From: Asanoa sp. WMMD1127
Lineage (GTDB): Bacteria; Actinomycetota; Actinomycetes; Mycobacteriales; Micromonosporaceae
DNA length: 64,000 bases
NCBI RefSeq assembly: GCF_029626225.1
Contig: NZ_JARUBP010000001.1
Location: 3,906,001-3,970,000, forward strand
Direction: 5' to 3'
This document shows, one piece after another, positions 40,446-48,948 of the stretch (position 1 is its first letter; each line of letters begins with the position of its first letter). The notes beneath the pieces are model-generated. The model was not told the origin of the DNA. It saw only the letters and a program-made list of their open reading frames with translations, and searched no databases. The translations under genes and the position numbers were made by a program.

Positions 40446-40643
40446 ATGATCGAACTGATCAAGCGGTTCGCCATGCAGCGCGATCGTGACCGCGGCGCCA
40501 CCGCGACCGAGTACGCGCTGGTTCTGGGGTTCATCGTCGCGGCGCTCATCGTCGTCCTCGCCGTCTTCGGCCCGTCGATCGCCCGCACCTTCGACAAGGC
40601 GTGCGACAAGGTCGCTCCCACGGACACGTGTCGCGAAGGGTAG
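40446..40643 (+). CDS. flp: Flp-type pilin, 65 aa
   Basis: This is the major pilus subunit precursor. A short basic leader (MIELIKRFAMQRDRDRG) ends at a glycine; cleavage there exposes ATATEYALVLGFIVAALIVVLAVFG, with the glutamate-tyrosine pair typical of Flp pilins (glutamate at +5). The C-terminus has two cysteines (KACDKVAPTDTCREG) that may form a disulfide loop on the pilus surface. ATG 40446 has GGAG ten bases upstream. It is the first structural gene of the Tad locus. The 169 bases upstream hold no gene; the promoter is not clear. Confidence 0.92.
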   Translation: MIELIKRFAMQRDRDRGATATEYALVLGFIVAALIVVLAVFGPSIARTFDKACDKVAPTDTCREG

Positions 40644-41074
40644 TCCGCGCAGGTGAGGCCCCGGCCGGCCGTCGTCGGTCGGGCCTCGCCAGGCGGCGGC
40701 GTGATCGAGGAGCGGCGGCCGTCGAGGCGGCCCTCGTCTTCCCGATCCTGCTACTGCTGATCTTCGGGATCATCGATTTCGGACGGATGCTCAACGCCCA
40801 GATGAATGCCACGGAAGCGGCGCAGCAAGGCGCCCGGATAGCGTCGTTCGGCGAGCGCCCCGACACCCGGATTCGCGAGATCGCCGGCACCGAGGCCCGT
40901 ATCGCGGCCGAGGTCTGCGCGCTCTCCGCGACCGGCTCGACCGATGCCGACGTGACCGTCACGTACCCCTTCGAGTTCGTCACCCCGGTGGGTGCCTTCG
41001 TGTCCCTGCTGGGCGGCGGCGGGCTCGGCGGCACCGTCGAGCTGACCGGCCACGGAGTCATGCCGTGCTCCTGA
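40628..41074 (+). CDS. TadE-like pseudopilin, about 148 aa
   Basis: It is a minor pilin of the TadE class. After a long arginine-rich leader comes the single N-terminal helix DRGAAAVEAALVFPILLLLIFGIIDFGRMLNAQ, with glutamate at the pilin position, followed by NATEAAQQGARIASFG and a secreted domain with two cysteines (VCAL and VMPCS). The start is uncertain: GTG 40628 overlaps the flp end by 16 bases, and GTG 40601 lies further inside flp. Either way it is translationally coupled to flp, and it overlaps the next gene by ten bases. Confidence 0.85.
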   Translation: MSRRVVRAGEAPAGRRRSGLARRRRDRGAAAVEAALVFPILLLLIFGIIDFGRMLNAQMNATEAAQQGARIASFGERPDTRIREIAGTEARIAAEVCALSATGSTDADVTVTYPFEFVTPVGAFVSLLGGGGLGGTVELTGHGVMPCS

Positions 41075-42126
41075 ACCGCCTCCGCCATCTGGATCGCCGA
41101 GGCGACCGGGGGGCCGTTGGCGCCGTCGTGGCGGTGTTCTTCGGCTTCGGCGTCGCGCTCGGCGTCTGCGCGCTCGTCCTCGACATAGGGCTCATCGCGG
41201 TGGCGCGTAAACAACTCCAGACCGGCGCCGACGCCGCCGCCGTCGAGGTGGCCCGGACCTGCGCGACCAGCGCCGCCGCTTGCGGTGGCGCGGACAGTGG
41301 CGACACCGCCATCGCGTACGCACAGGAGAACGTCCCCGACGGCGCGGCGACGGCGGTGGTCTGCGGCCGTGGGGAGGGCCTGGCCGAATGCCCGCCTCCG
41401 GCCGGCGCCGGCGCCTGTGCCCAGCCGGCGCCCGAGACCGGCGCCTACGCCGAGGTGCACACCAGCATCCTGCGGGCCGACGGCTCGACGCTGCTGCCGC
41501 CCGTCTTCGCGCAGGCGGTCGTCGACGGCTTCGACGGCGCGGCGGTGACGGCGTGTGCCCGGGTCACCTGGGGGTCACCCGCTGCCGCCCGCGCGCTCGC
41601 GCTGACCGTCTCGACGTGTGACTGGCAACGGATGACCGACGGCGGGGCGCTGCCCAGCGCGGAGCAGGCCATCCCGCTGTTCGCCGACACCGATCCCGCC
41701 GCCTGCGGCCGGGCGGGTGCCGGGGCCGGCGACCCGGGCGGTTTCCGGTGGGTGGCCGGCGCCGACGCGACCTGCCGCACGGCGACGTCGGCCGGCGCGC
41801 AGTTGCGGGTGACGGATCCGACCGAGCGGCCGACGGCCTGCCTCCCGGCACTCGAATCGCTGGTCGGCGAGCCCGGCCGGCCGGTGGCGGTGCCGATCTT
41901 CTCGGCGGTCAGTGCCGCCGGCGACTACACCGTCCGCGGCATCGCGGCGTTCGTCGTGACCGGCTGGCAGCTGCCCGACTCGGCGGTCCCGTCGCCACGC
42001 ATCACGACGTGCGACGACGGCGTGGACTTCTGCGTATTCGGCTTCTTCACCCGGGCGCTGGTGCCCGGCGGAGGCACGGTCGGCGGGCCGGACCTCGGCG
42101 CACAGATCACCGCACTCATCGGCTGA
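41065..42126 (+). CDS. TadE/TadG-like pilus assembly protein, 353 aa
   Basis: It has one N-terminal membrane helix (GAVGAVVAVFFGFGVALGVCALVLDIGLIAVARKQLQTGADAAAVEVARTC), the signature of TadG/Tad-like proteins. A large secreted part follows with at least a dozen cysteines (CATSAAACGG, VVCGRGEGLAECPPP, ACAQPA, CDWQRM, ACGRAG, TCRTATSA, TTCDDGVDFCVFG), suggesting a disulfide-stabilised domain. It lacks a recognisable VWA motif. GTG 41065 overlaps the TadE gene by ten bases. It is probably involved in pilus assembly or anchoring. Confidence 0.83.
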   Translation: MLLNRLRHLDRRGDRGAVGAVVAVFFGFGVALGVCALVLDIGLIAVARKQLQTGADAAAVEVARTCATSAAACGGADSGDTAIAYAQENVPDGAATAVVCGRGEGLAECPPPAGAGACAQPAPETGAYAEVHTSILRADGSTLLPPVFAQAVVDGFDGAAVTACARVTWGSPAAARALALTVSTCDWQRMTDGGALPSAEQAIPLFADTDPAACGRAGAGAGDPGGFRWVAGADATCRTATSAGAQLRVTDPTERPTACLPALESLVGEPGRPVAVPIFSAVSAAGDYTVRGIAAFVVTGWQLPDSAVPSPRITTCDDGVDFCVFGFFTRALVPGGGTVGGPDLGAQITALIG

Positions 42127-42150
42127 CCGCGACAAGGGGATAGACCACAG

Positions 42151-42942
42151 ATGAACCGACGCATCATCGCGGTGCTCGCCGCCGTCGTCCTGGCGGCGGT
42201 CGGGGCCGGCGCCGTCCTGCTCTACGTGCGGTCGGCCGACAACCGGGCCGTCGCGGGCAAGCAGGCGCGCACCGTGCTGGTCGCCGAGAAGCTGATCCCG
42301 GCGGGCACCAACGGACGTGCGCTGCGGGACGGTGGCTACCTCCGCCAGACTCGGATGCCGGCCGAGACGGTACCGGACGACACGCTGGCCACGGTCGAGG
42401 GTGACCTCGACGCGCTGGTCACCACGGCCGCCGTGCAGCGGGGACAGCTGCTGATGCGCACGATGTTCGGCACCGCGGTCAACCGCTCCGGCCTGGCGAT
42501 CCCTGACGGCAAACTGGCGATCTCCGCGAAGGTCAAGTCGGCGGTGTTCGGCCCCGGCGCCGTGCGGGCCGGCACCCGCGTCGCGATCTTCTACACCTAC
42601 ACGCCGGTCGCCGTGGGCAAGCTCGACGAGGTGTCCGGCAGCGGCCTGGAGCGCGGTCGCGACGTCAACAACGTCACCCGCCTGCTGATGACCGACATCG
42701 AGGTGATCTCGGTGGGCGCCGCCGCCGGCGAGGGCGACGGTGAGGTGGCGCGGCCGGCCACCGCCACCACCGGCGGGGGCGACGTGGCGATCACGTTCGC
42801 GCTCGACCAGCGGCAGGCGGAGATCCTGGCGCACGCGACCGCGCTGGGCGGTCTCCTCAACGTGGGCCTGCTGGGCGACTCGTCCGACGTCCGCCCGGAC
42901 CGCGGCGTCGACAACGGATCCCTCTTCGGGAAGGCGGGATGA
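42151..42942 (+). CDS. cpaB: CpaB/RcpC-like pilus assembly protein with SAF domain, 263 aa
   Basis: An N-terminal signal anchor (IIAVLAAVVLAAVGAGAVLLYVRSAD) is followed by an SAF domain (about 40-120: RTVLVAEKLIPAGTNGRAL, TTAAVQRGQLLMRTMFG) and a C-terminal RcpC-like domain (LAISAKVKSAVFGPGAVRAGTRVAIFYTY, LLMTDIEVISVG, VAITFALDQRQAEILAHATALGGLLNVGLLG). In Tad systems this protein supports pilus assembly at the envelope. ATG 42151 lies 25 bases after the previous gene with AAGGGGA upstream. Confidence 0.9.
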   Translation: MNRRIIAVLAAVVLAAVGAGAVLLYVRSADNRAVAGKQARTVLVAEKLIPAGTNGRALRDGGYLRQTRMPAETVPDDTLATVEGDLDALVTTAAVQRGQLLMRTMFGTAVNRSGLAIPDGKLAISAKVKSAVFGPGAVRAGTRVAIFYTYTPVAVGKLDEVSGSGLERGRDVNNVTRLLMTDIEVISVGAAAGEGDGEVARPATATTGGGDVAITFALDQRQAEILAHATALGGLLNVGLLGDSSDVRPDRGVDNGSLFGKAG

Positions 42943-42943
42943 G

Positions 42944-44119
42944 ATGACCATCCTCTTCGAGCCGAACCGGCAGTGGTCGGCGCATCTGGCCGCATTGCTG
43001 GGCGGGAACGTGCACGCCGTCGGGCAGCTCGCGGATCTGCAGCGGCTGCTGGTCGACCTGCCCGCCGAGCCCTTGGTCGTCTTCGGCCCGAGCGCGCCCA
43101 CCTCGGTCGCGCTGGAAGTCGCGGCGCAGCAACGGCTGCAGCGACCCGCCCTCGGGGTGGTCCTGCTCCGCGAACGGCTGGACATGGAGACGATGACGCA
43201 GGCGCTCCGCGCCGGCGTGCGGGAGGCGGTCGACGCGCACGACGCCACCGCCGTGCGGACGGCCTGCAGCCGGTCGCTGGAGGTGTCCCGGCAGCTGACC
43301 GGAGCGGTCGCACCGGTGGCGGCCCCACCGGCCGAAGCCAAGATCGTCACGGTCTTCTCGGCCAAGGGTGGCTGTGGCAAGTCGACGCTGGCCACCAACC
43401 TCGCCGTCTGCCTCGCCGACGGCGGCCGGCGGCGGGTCTGCCTGGTCGATCTGGACCTCGCGTTCGGCGACGTCGGGATCATGCTTCAGCTCTCGCCCGA
43501 CCGCGGGATCGCGGACCTGGTCGCCTCACGGGACCGGGTCGACCCCGGCCTGGTCCGGGCACTGCTGACGTCGTACGCCCCGGGTGTCGACGTGCTGCTC
43601 GCTCCCGTCGGTCCGACCGAGGCCGAACGGATCGACCGCGACCTGGTCGTCTCGGTGCTGGCCGCGGTCCGCACGATGGCCGACTACGTCGTCATCGACA
43701 CGCCCGCCCACTTCACCGAAGGTGTCCTGGCCGCGCTGGACGTGACCGACGTGCACGTCCTGGTGGCGACGCCAGACGTGCCGGCGCTGAAGAACCTGCG
43801 GATCGCCATGGACATGCTCGACCTGCTCGGCCTCGGCCAGGACAACCGCCTGGTCGTGCTCAACCGCAGCGACGCGAAGGTCGGCCTCTCCGGCGCCGAC
43901 ATCGAACGCGTGCTGCAGAGCCGCATCAACGGCCACATCCCGTCGAGCCGCGACGTGCCCATCGCGATTAACCGCGGTCGGCCGATCGTCGTCGAGAAGC
44001 CGACGCATCCCGTCAGCAAGGCGATCCGGGACCTGGCGAACGGTGCGATCGCCCAGCAGGCCGCGGGCCGCGGCGGTCGGTGGCAGCGGGCGCGGGCCGG
44101 CCGGGCGGGTGGGCGATGA
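42944..44119 (+). CDS. cpaE: CpaE/TadZ-like pilus localisation ATPase, 391 aa
   Basis: The N-terminal part (about 1-110) resembles a receiver fold without the phospho-acceptor chemistry. The C-terminal part is a MinD/ParA-type ATPase with a deviant Walker A (SAKGGCGKSTLATNLAV, about residues 140-156), a switch I/II aspartate stretch (CLVDLDLAFGDVGIMLQLSP) and DYVVIDTPAHFTEGVLAALDVTD. TadZ proteins place the secretion machine at a cell site. It overlaps the cpaF start by four bases (ATGA). The C-terminal tail is arginine/glycine-rich. Confidence 0.9.
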   Translation: MTILFEPNRQWSAHLAALLGGNVHAVGQLADLQRLLVDLPAEPLVVFGPSAPTSVALEVAAQQRLQRPALGVVLLRERLDMETMTQALRAGVREAVDAHDATAVRTACSRSLEVSRQLTGAVAPVAAPPAEAKIVTVFSAKGGCGKSTLATNLAVCLADGGRRRVCLVDLDLAFGDVGIMLQLSPDRGIADLVASRDRVDPGLVRALLTSYAPGVDVLLAPVGPTEAERIDRDLVVSVLAAVRTMADYVVIDTPAHFTEGVLAALDVTDVHVLVATPDVPALKNLRIAMDMLDLLGLGQDNRLVVLNRSDAKVGLSGADIERVLQSRINGHIPSSRDVPIAINRGRPIVVEKPTHPVSKAIRDLANGAIAQQAAGRGGRWQRARAGRAGGR

Positions 44120-45465
44120 GCCTGACCGACCGGCTCACCCAGCGGCACCACGCCGGCGGCGACAGCGGCACCTGGCCGATCCGCAACGGCGCGGGTTCCG
44201 CGGCCGCTCTGCGGGTGCGCGTGCACCGCGAGCTGCTGTCGATCCTCGGTCCCCAGCTCTACGACCAGCGCACCGGCGACCAGGCGCTCGAGCAGAAGGT
44301 CCGGGAGACCATCAACGACGTGCTGGCCCGGGACGACTCGCCGCTGGCGGTGGCCGACCCAGCCCGCGTCGCCGCCGAGCTGATCGACGAGATCCTGGGT
44401 CACGGCCCGGTCGAGCCGCTGCTGCGCGACCCCGACATCACCGAGATCATGGTCAACGGGCCGAACCGCATCTTCGTGGAGCGGTTCGGTCAGATCCACC
44501 AGGTCGACGCCGCGTTCGTCGACGAGGACCACCTGCGCCGGGTCATCGACCGGATCGTGTGGCGGGTCGGGCGGCGCGTCGACGAGGCCAGCCCGATGGT
44601 GGATGCCCGCCTGCCCGACGGCAGCCGGGTCAACGTCGTGCTCCCGCCGATCGCGCTGGACGGCTCCATGCTGACCATCCGCAAGTTCGCGCGCGAGGCG
44701 TTCACGGTCGACGATCTGATCAGCTTCGGCACGCTGACCCAGGAGGTCGCCCAGCTGCTGTACGCGTGCGTACGCGGCCGCCTGGATGTGGTGATCAGTG
44801 GCGGCACCGGCTCGGGCAAGACGACGACACTCAACGTGCTGTCCGGGTTCATCCCGGCCAACGAGCGGATCGTCACCATCGAGGACGCCGCCGAGCTGCA
44901 GCTCCGCCAGGACCACGTGCTGCGGCTCGAGGCCCGCCCGCCCAACATCGAGGGCCGCGGTGAGATCAAGATTCGGGACCTGGTCCGCAACGCGCTGCGG
45001 ATGCGCCCGGACCGGATCGTGGTCGGCGAGGTCCGTGACGGCGCCGCGCTCGACATGTTGCAGGCGATGAACACCGGCCACAATGGATCGTTGACGACGG
45101 TGCACGCCAACGCGCCGCGGGACTCGCTCGCCCGGCTCGAGACCATGGCCATGATGGCGGGCCTCGAGCTGCCGGTGCGGGCCATCCGCGAACAGCTCGC
45201 CTCGGCGATCGACGTGATCATCCACCAGGACCGCATGCGCGACGGCGCACGACGCGTCACGCACATCTCCGAAGTGGTCGGCATGGAGGGCGACGTCGTC
45301 ACGCTGCAGGACCTGTTCGTCTTCGACCATCGGGCCGGCTTCGACGAGCACGGCCGGCACCGGGGCACGCTGCGCTGGACGGGCCTGCGGCCGCGGTTCC
45401 TCGACACGCTGGCCGACAGCGGCATCCCGGTGCCGGCCAGCGTCTTCGAGGGCGCGCCGTGGTGA
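44116..45465 (+). CDS. cpaF: CpaF/TadA secretion ATPase, 449 aa
   Basis: This is the hexameric motor ATPase of the Tad pilus. Recognisable are HGPVEPLLRDPDITEIMVNGPNRIFVERFG, MLTIRKFAREAFTVDDLI, the Walker A GGTGSGKTTTLN (about residues 229-240), the Asp box ERIVTIEDAAELQL, the Walker B region MRPDRIVVGEVRDGAALDMLQAMNTGHNGSLTTVHANAPRD and the His box. ATG 44116 overlaps cpaE. The length and order of motifs match typical CpaF. Confidence 0.96.
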   Translation: MSLTDRLTQRHHAGGDSGTWPIRNGAGSAAALRVRVHRELLSILGPQLYDQRTGDQALEQKVRETINDVLARDDSPLAVADPARVAAELIDEILGHGPVEPLLRDPDITEIMVNGPNRIFVERFGQIHQVDAAFVDEDHLRRVIDRIVWRVGRRVDEASPMVDARLPDGSRVNVVLPPIALDGSMLTIRKFAREAFTVDDLISFGTLTQEVAQLLYACVRGRLDVVISGGTGSGKTTTLNVLSGFIPANERIVTIEDAAELQLRQDHVLRLEARPPNIEGRGEIKIRDLVRNALRMRPDRIVVGEVRDGAALDMLQAMNTGHNGSLTTVHANAPRDSLARLETMAMMAGLELPVRAIREQLASAIDVIIHQDRMRDGARRVTHISEVVGMEGDVVTLQDLFVFDHRAGFDEHGRHRGTLRWTGLRPRFLDTLADSGIPVPASVFEGAPW

Positions 45466-47297
45466 CCCGGCGGCTGGTGGCGGTGGTCACCGGCGCCCTC
45501 GCGGCGGTGCTGCTGGCCGCGTCGCCGGCGCATGCGGACAGCACACTCGCGGTGTCGGTGGCCGACGTGCGCCCTGGCCAGGTCCGGTTGGTGGCGGCGC
45601 TGCCGGGCGGCGTCAATGGCCGGATCCCGCCCGTGACCGTCTCCGTCGACGGCCATGCGCTCCCCGCCGCCGTCCAGTCCGGCGCCGTGCCCGGCGCGCC
45701 GGTACCCGTGCGCTCCCTGACCGTCGTGGTCGAACCCGGCCTCGATTCGAGCACCGACGCATTGGTCGCGCTGGCCGGGGCCGTGCCGGCGGACGTCGCG
45801 CTCGGCCTGGTCGTCGCGGCCGACCCGCCCGTGGTCGCCGTGCGGCCCACGCGGGATCGGGCCGCGTTCCGGACCGGGGTCTCCGACCTGCCCGCGGGCG
45901 CCGACGCCGACCTGGGGGCCGCGTTGCGCGTCGCCGGGACCCTGGGCCCGGCCGGCGGCGAGCGCCGGCTGTTGCTGCTCGCTGCCCCACCGAGCGACGG
46001 CGGGTCCGGAAACGCCCCGCCGCCGACGGGCCACCGGGTCGACGTGGTCACCGTGGGCCCGCTGGGCGACCTGCGACAGCTGGCCGTCACCAGCGGGGGC
46101 AGCTCGCGGGCGGCCACGGCGGACACGCTGGCGAGCGCCGTCCGTGCCACCGCCGCGCTGCCCGCGCTGTCCACCATCTCCGTGGCAGTGCCCGTCGAGC
46201 TCGGCGGCGCCGCGGCGACGGTGCGCGTCAGTGCGGGATCGGGCGCCAACCGGGCGACTGCCGACGTGGACGTGCGGTTCGCCGAACCGCCGGCGGACCC
46301 GGCGGCGGCCGGTGGCGGCCCAGGATCGTTCCTGGCCGGCATGGGACCCGGCACGCTGGGCGGGCTGATCTTCGGCGCCCTGCTGGTGGCGATCCTGCTC
46401 GTCGTGTTCGGAGCCGGCGGCACCACTCGGCAGCGTCGCCTCGACCAGGTTCAGCGCTTCCGAACGGCTGGCCGGGGTGGACCCGGCGGCGCGCCGGTCC
46501 CGCCCGGCGCGGGCATCGCCGGCACCGTGTCGAACCTGGCCCGGGCGGCGGGCGACGACCAGCGGGTGGCGAAGCGGCTCGACGACGCGGGCATCGCGTT
46601 GCGACCCGGCCAGTGGCGGAAGATCCAGATCGTCGCCGTCGTGGTCGGCGCTGCCGTGCTGGGCCTGCTGCTCGGTCTGCTGGGGATCCTCCTCGGCGCC
46701 CTGCTCGGTCTCCTGCTGTCGATGGCCTATCCCCGGTTGCTGGAGCGCCGCCGCAAGCAGGCGTTCGCCGACCAGCTGCCGGACGCGCTGGCGCTGATCG
46801 TCGGGTCGCTGCGGTCGGGCTTCTCGCTGTCACAGGCGCTGGACGGCGTCGTGCGGGATGCCCCGCCCGGTCCGCTCGCCGTGGAGCTCGGCCGGGCGAT
46901 GTCCGAGGTGCGGCTCGGCGCCGACCTGGCGGACGCGCTGGAGCGGGCCGCCGTGCGGGCCGACAGTCAGGACCTGGCCTGGGCCGTTATCGCGATCCGG
47001 ATCCAGCACGAGACCGGTGGCAACCTTGCGGAGACACTGGAGACCACTGTGGACACGATCCGCGAACGGGCCCGGCTCCACCGCCACGTACGCGCGCTCT
47101 CGGCCGAAGGCCGGCTCTCCGCGTACCTCCTGATCGCTTTGCCGATCGTGATCGCCGGGTGGATGCTGCTGGTCAGTCACGACTACGTCAGCGTGCTCTG
47201 GACCACCACCGTGGGCCTGGTCATGCTCGTCGGCGCGGTCGTGCTGATGACGCTCGGCGCGTTCTGGCTGTCCCGCTGGCTGAAGGTCGAGGTCTGA
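45462..47297 (+). CDS. tadB: TadB-like T2SF protein fused to an N-terminal secreted VWA-like domain, 611 aa
   Basis: The N-terminus has a Sec signal peptide (RRLVAVVTGALAAVLLAASPAHAD) and about 270 residues outside the membrane with a VWA-like order of strands (SLTVVVEPGLDSSTDALVALAGAVPADVALGLVVAADPPVVAVRPTRDRAAF, then GGERRLLLLAAPPSD). A helix (GTLGGLIFGALLVAILLVVFGAG) crosses the membrane. The C-terminal TadB core has paired helices and the T2SF domain (LPDALALIVGSLRSGFSLSQALDGVV, TGGNLAETLETTVDTIRERA). The classic metal site DxSxS is only partly kept (EPGLDSSTD). GTG 45462 overlaps the cpaF stop; GTG 45459 is possible. Confidence 0.88.
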   Translation: MTRRLVAVVTGALAAVLLAASPAHADSTLAVSVADVRPGQVRLVAALPGGVNGRIPPVTVSVDGHALPAAVQSGAVPGAPVPVRSLTVVVEPGLDSSTDALVALAGAVPADVALGLVVAADPPVVAVRPTRDRAAFRTGVSDLPAGADADLGAALRVAGTLGPAGGERRLLLLAAPPSDGGSGNAPPPTGHRVDVVTVGPLGDLRQLAVTSGGSSRAATADTLASAVRATAALPALSTISVAVPVELGGAAATVRVSAGSGANRATADVDVRFAEPPADPAAAGGGPGSFLAGMGPGTLGGLIFGALLVAILLVVFGAGGTTRQRRLDQVQRFRTAGRGGPGGAPVPPGAGIAGTVSNLARAAGDDQRVAKRLDDAGIALRPGQWRKIQIVAVVVGAAVLGLLLGLLGILLGALLGLLLSMAYPRLLERRRKQAFADQLPDALALIVGSLRSGFSLSQALDGVVRDAPPGPLAVELGRAMSEVRLGADLADALERAAVRADSQDLAWAVIAIRIQHETGGNLAETLETTVDTIRERARLHRHVRALSAEGRLSAYLLIALPIVIAGWMLLVSHDYVSVLWTTTVGLVMLVGAVVLMTLGAFWLSRWLKVEV

Positions 47298-47299
47298 GC

Positions 47300-48199
47300 A
47301 TGCTGCTGCTGGTAGGGGTGGTCGCGATCGCCGCCGCGATCGCGGTCGTCGGCGTCACGTTGACCGCCGGCAACCCGCACGAGGCGGTCACCCGAACCAT
47401 CGACACGGCCGACCGCGGCTACCGGGTCGCCGGGGTCGAGGCGGTCAACCCCGCCGCCGGCGTGTCGCTCCCGCCCGCCGCGTACGCCCTCGGGCAGGCG
47501 CTGGGTCGCGGTGGTGTGTCGGCCTGGCTGGCGCGGCGGTTGGACCAGGCCGGCAATCCCGCGTGGCTCAGCGTGCCCAAGGTGATCGCCTACCAAGGCC
47601 TGCTGGTGGTCGTCGGCGCGGCGGTGGCGTTCGCGCTCGCGGTGCTGTTCGCGACGCCGCTGACCTGGCCCGTGTGGGCGCTGGTCGGGGCTGCCGCCGG
47701 TTACGCCGCCCCCGCGCTGCTCGTGCTCCATCTCGCTCAGGAGCGGCAGGAGCTGCTCCGGCGTACGCTGCCCGATGTGCTGGACACCCTCGTGGTGACG
47801 GTCGAGGCCGGGCTGGGTTTCGAGGCGGCGCTCGCGCAGGTGGTGCGCAACGGGCGCGGGCCGATGGTCGGTGAGTTCGCCCGGGTGCTGCACGAGATGC
47901 AGATCGGCCGGTCGCGGGTCGACGCGTTGCGGGAGATGGCGGCGCGCACCAACGTGACCGAGTTGCGGGCCTTCGCGTCCGCGGTCGTGCAGGCCACCAC
48001 GCTGGGCATCCCGATGGGCAAGGTGCTGCGGCAGCAGTCGGCCGAGATGCGGGTGCGGCGCCGGCAGCGGGCGGAGGAGCTGGCGCAGAAGGTGCCGGTG
48101 AAGATCCTCTTTCCGATGATCTTCTGTATCTTCCCGGCGCTGTTCGTGGTCGTCATCGGACCGGCCGCCATCAAGATCCTGCAGGCGTTCGGTGGCTGA
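47300..48199 (+). CDS. tadC: TadC-like T2SF inner-membrane protein, 299 aa
   Basis: The second platform protein of the Tad machine. A first helix (LLLVGVVAIAAAIAVVGVTLTAG) is followed by a cytoplasmic region, two helices (VIAYQGLLVVVGAAVAFALAVLFATPLTWPVWALVGAAAGY), the T2SF domain (LPDVLDTLVVTVEAGLGFEAALAQVVRNGRGPMVGEFARVLHEMQIGRSRVDALREMAARTNVTELRAFASAVVQATTLGIPMGKVLRQQSAEMR) and a last helix ILFPMIFCIFPALFVVVIGPAAIKIL. ATG 47300 starts three bases after tadB. Its stop is one base from the end of the convergent response regulator. Confidence 0.93.
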   Translation: MLLLVGVVAIAAAIAVVGVTLTAGNPHEAVTRTIDTADRGYRVAGVEAVNPAAGVSLPPAAYALGQALGRGGVSAWLARRLDQAGNPAWLSVPKVIAYQGLLVVVGAAVAFALAVLFATPLTWPVWALVGAAAGYAAPALLVLHLAQERQELLRRTLPDVLDTLVVTVEAGLGFEAALAQVVRNGRGPMVGEFARVLHEMQIGRSRVDALREMAARTNVTELRAFASAVVQATTLGIPMGKVLRQQSAEMRVRRRQRAEELAQKVPVKILFPMIFCIFPALFVVVIGPAAIKILQAFGG

Positions 48200-48200
48200 G

Positions 48201-48767
48201 TCAGCCCGCCTGGGGCAGGTCGCCGCCGCCCGCGAGCTTCGCGCGGATGCGGGCCACGTGGGTGCGCACCGTGGACTCGTTCAGGCCCAGCCGGCGGGCC
48301 ACCTCGGCCTGGCCGAGGCCGGTGCGCACCAGGTCGTGGACCTCCTGCTCGCGCGGGCTCAGGGCGACCGACCGGGTGCGGCGCAGCGCCGCGTTCAGCG
48401 TCTCCGCCGAGTAGCTCACGCCGCCGGACAGGCAGGTCCGGATCGCGGCCGCCACCTCGACGACCCCGGCGTCGCGCGGGACGTACGCGGCCACGCCCGC
48501 CGCCAGCGCCCGCTCCAGGAGGCGGCGGGTGGCCGCGCCGACCACCAGGACGGGAACGCTCAGGCGCTGGGCCAGCGCGATGCCGTCGCCGTCTGGCAGG
48601 CGCAGGTCGACGGTGACCACGTCGGGGGCGAGGGTCTCGACGACCCGCAGGGCCTCGACCGCGGACGCGGTGCGGCCGGTGAGCTCGGTGTTGGGCAGGG
48701 TGGCGACCGCGCGGCTGATGGCGAGGTGAGTGGTCGCGTTGGCGTGGATGGCGAAAAGGGTCGCCAT
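48201..48767 (-). CDS. atypical LuxR-type response regulator, 188 aa
   Basis: The C-terminal LuxR helix-turn-helix is clear (LSPREQEVHDLVRTGLGQAEVARRLGLNESTVRTHVARIRAKL, about 130-180). The receiver keeps the phosphorylatable aspartate (VVTVDLRLPDGDG) but lacks the acidic pair after strand 1 (TLFAIHANATTH), and the conserved lysine is arginine (VPRDAG). It may therefore work without phosphorylation. There is no kinase next to it. It is divergent from the kinase-LuxR fusion at 48949 and convergent with the Tad locus, so it may regulate the pilus genes or that fusion. Confidence 0.87.
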   Translation of the reverse strand: MATLFAIHANATTHLAISRAVATLPNTELTGRTASAVEALRVVETLAPDVVTVDLRLPDGDGIALAQRLSVPVLVVGAATRRLLERALAAGVAAYVPRDAGVVEVAAAIRTCLSGGVSYSAETLNAALRRTRSVALSPREQEVHDLVRTGLGQAEVARRLGLNESTVRTHVARIRAKLAGGGDLPQAG

Positions 48768-48857
48768 TGCACCACTCCGATCCGGTCGAATCCTTCCTGG
48801 GCCCCGTGTGAAGTCCTGTCGACGGTACTTGACATGCCTATGGATGGGCCTAGCGGA

Positions 48858-48876
48858 CGATTAGGCGTCGATTAGG
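48858..48876. repeat. paired CGATTAGG direct repeat between divergent regulators
   Basis: CGATTAGG occurs at 48858-48865 and again at 48869-48876, exactly 11 bp apart, one helical turn. It lies in the 181-base region between the leftward response regulator and the rightward kinase fusion, about 75 bases before the kinase start. A TTGACA at 48829-48834 is a possible -35 for the kinase gene. The repeat looks like a binding site for a dimeric regulator. Confidence 0.45.
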
Positions 48877-48948
48877 TCTTCCTTAAATCGCCAGTGGCGA
48901 TCTATTTCGGACAACAGGTCGACGCAGCCGGGAGGAGGCCTCGGAATC

